Positions 63,115-64,000 of a stretch of DNA of 64,000 nucleotides are shown here, one piece after another. The stretch comes from Cytophaga sp. FL35. GTDB lineage: Bacteria > Bacteroidota > Bacteroidia > Flavobacteriales > Flavobacteriaceae. A program made the translations under genes and the position numbers. Where the stretch lies: the NCBI RefSeq assembly GCF_014349235.1, contig NZ_JACSOH010000010.1, forward strand, positions 102,427-166,426. The letters are read 5' to 3'. The stretch's first letter is position 1; each line of letters opens with the position of its first letter. The notes under the pieces are model-generated. The model saw only the letters and a program-made list of their open reading frames with translations. It did not search any database and had not been told where the DNA came from.

Positions 63115-63630
63115 TTAGTTTTCAACCCCAAAAATATTATCGATGATAAGTCCAACAGCGACTTTTGTTCTTGGAACGCTATCTTTTTTTAAATAGTCCT
63201 GAAGTCCGTTTGCAATTTTGTCCAGTTTTGGATTGTCCGTTAGTCTAGGGTTTAATTCACGCATCCAAGGTGATTGGTTCAATCTTTCTCCAGAAGTCGT
63301 GCAAAATTTCACAGCATCGAGTGCAATAAGGCTCCACGGACGTCCCAAGTTCAGCCATTTTTGGGCTCTTTCCCAAGTAAAATTTGAGCTAGCTGCTAGA
63401 TGTCCCCACGACTCTGTGATATTTTCGTTTCTTTCTGCATTTTTTTCAATCCAGTCCAAAGTCGGTTCGTACTTTAAAAAATTTAGAGTTGCCATGAATT
63501 CCGAAAGGTATTTGTCCTCACATTTTTCCAGTTCTGAGGTGATTAGTTCAAAAGCTTTTTCTTTTTCAAACTTTTCCGTTATTTTCTCCATCCGAATATG
63601 GAAGTCATTCATTTTTTCTCTGTCGTACAT
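63115..63630 (-). CDS. Hypothetical protein (cassette gene, 171 aa)
   Basis: A 171-residue, mostly helical, charged protein with no signal peptide. The pattern of paired helices (FMATLNFLKYEPTLDWIEKNA, WGHLAASSNFTWERAQKWL) suggests a HEAT/ARM-like or solenoid fold, common among immunity-type and other small proteins of accessory regions. No family recognised. It is a single gene between attC-like sites D and E. Confidence 0.65.
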   Translation of the reverse strand: MYDREKMNDFHIRMEKITEKFEKEKAFELITSELEKCEDKYLSEFMATLNFLKYEPTLDWIEKNAERNENITESWGHLAASSNFTWERAQKWLNLGRPWSLIALDAVKFCTTSGERLNQSPWMRELNPRLTDNPKLDKIANGLQDYLKKDSVPRTKVAVGLIIDNIFGVEN

Positions 63631-63648
63631 TTAGGATTTTTAAATTGA

Positions 63649-63777
63649 CTGCTAACGGTTAGTATATGAAAAGTAGGCGATTTAAAGCAATTAACATTCG
63701 GTTTAGCATAGAGTTTCAAACAAGCTAAAAGACCTGAATTTATAATTGATTCGCCTCTTTTTTATAGCATCTATGTA
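63649..63777 (-). repeat. attC-like palindrome E, right end disrupted
   Basis: The left end CTGCTAACGGTTAGTATATG matches the other sites. Inner arms AAAAGTAGGCGA and TCGCCTCTTTTT pair. The right arm follows the others through TATAGCATCTATG, but the expected GTTRGGC is replaced by TAAAAGC, immediately before the IS110 element. Either the core has decayed or the insertion fell within it. Confidence 0.6.
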
Positions 63778-63823
63778 AAAGCAGCGTGTCCTTTATCTTT
63801 AAAGTTCTCTAAAACAAAAAGAT
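63778..63823 (+). mobile_element. Putative left end of an IS110-family element
   Basis: About 45 bases between the broken attC-like site and the transposase ATG. IS110-family elements lack long terminal inverted repeats, so the exact end cannot be set from sequence alone; the break in site E suggests it lies near 63777. Confidence 0.4.
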
Positions 63824-64000
63824 ATGAAAACGGAACACACTGCAAGTCCCAAGTTATTCATTGGTATCGACATACACAAGCGCAGCTGGAAGGTCCACTG
63901 TGCCACGGACCTGTCCATGGGACGGACCTTTTCGATGCCCCCTCTGCCCGAAAGACTCAGAGACTATGTGCTGCGCCACTTTCCGGGCCATGAGGTCTCC
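63824..64000 (+). CDS. IS110-family transposase, N-terminal part (runs off the window)
   Basis: Fifty-nine codons are present before the window ends. KLFIGIDIHKRSWKVHCA at residues 10-27 is the start of the DEDD RuvC-like domain of IS110 transposases, with Asp16 as the first catalytic acid. The G+C content is well above that of neighbouring genes, pointing to a recently acquired element. It is separate from the AT-rich IS110 remnant at 56322. Confidence 0.85.
   Translation, partial: MKTEHTASPKLFIGIDIHKRSWKVHCATDLSMGRTFSMPPLPERLRDYVLRHFPGHEVS

Noticed and set aside
55476..64000. Search for an integron integrase, phage integrase or conjugation gene in the island
   Set aside because: No tyrosine or serine recombinase, relaxase or Tra-type protein is encoded here; only IS110-family transposase pieces are seen.
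1..64000. CRISPR arrays
   Set aside because: No series of short direct repeats with regular unique spacers was found; the only repeats are the long palindromes at 59-64 kb and isolated pairs.

Overview
The window is about 40% G+C and reads as a chromosomal segment of a marine-type member of the Bacteroidota, most likely family Flavobacteriaceae. The reasons are two SusC/SusD outer-membrane pairs, TAnnTTTG-type promoter boxes, many lipoproteins, sparse Shine-Dalgarno sequences, and top homology of most products (from memory of the families) to flavobacterial carbohydrate loci. The genus cannot be fixed from sequence alone.

Layout. (1) 1-3.7 kb: a flippase-like membrane protein and a TPR plus YaiO-type outer-membrane barrel protein, closed by a symmetrical terminator. 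(2) 3.7-8.9 kb, minus strand: a compact signalling operon of a stand-alone receiver, an H-NOX haem protein, a PAS histidine kinase, a FIST-domain (NosP-like) protein, a second histidine kinase and an Hpt protein. It appears to join both known bacterial nitric-oxide sensor families in one phosphorelay. (3) 9.1-16.8 kb, minus strand: a catabolic operon of a sodium/solute symporter, two tiny membrane proteins, a cytoplasmic GH2 enzyme, a DegT-type aminotransferase, a glycerophosphodiesterase (GDPD) and a Gfo/Idh/MocA dehydrogenase. (4) 17.3-28.7 kb: first SusC/SusD pair, a GH20/GH67-like lipoprotein, a YidR-like propeller and a GH92 alpha-mannosidase. (5) 28.9-37.1 kb: Tat-exported phosphoesterase, membrane dipeptidase, a CXXCH/FG-GAP lipoprotein, a HAD hydrolase, a ChbG-type deacetylase, a PqaA-like hydrolase and a ceramidase-family protein. 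(6) 37.4-55.6 kb: PKD lipoprotein, second SusC/SusD pair, two paralogous dihydrodipicolinate synthase/N-acetylneuraminate lyase (DHDPS/NAL) genes flanking an AraC regulator, a second symporter and dehydrogenase, an FG-GAP protein, a propeller/helical-barrel protein and a GDPD interrupted by a stop codon.

Regions 3-6 look like one large glycan/glycoconjugate utilisation locus. Outer-membrane SusCD import and periplasmic hydrolases (GH92, GH20/67-like, deacetylase, ceramidase- and phosphodiesterase-like) would release small (amino)sugars or sugar acids. These would then be taken up by two SSS symporters and processed by the GH2 enzyme, aldolases, aminotransferase and dehydrogenases. Three operons in different parts of the locus share the same upstream block at identical spacing, which points to a common regulon, probably under the AraC protein at 45.8-46.6 kb.

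(7) 55.5-64 kb: an accessory island. Its left edge is decayed: the nonsense-interrupted GDPD, a Fur-family pseudogene, a tRNA-3'-end-like remnant with terminator, and an IS110 transposase remnant. After a Crp-type regulator and a membrane protein come at least four single-gene cassettes, all on the minus strand, separated by imperfect palindromes that resemble integron attC sites. The terminal sequences of each cassette are complementary to each other, as expected for integron cassettes. There is no integrase in the window, so this would be a CALIN (cluster of attC sites lacking integron-integrase). The window ends inside a G+C-rich IS110-family transposase gene abutting the last attC-like site.
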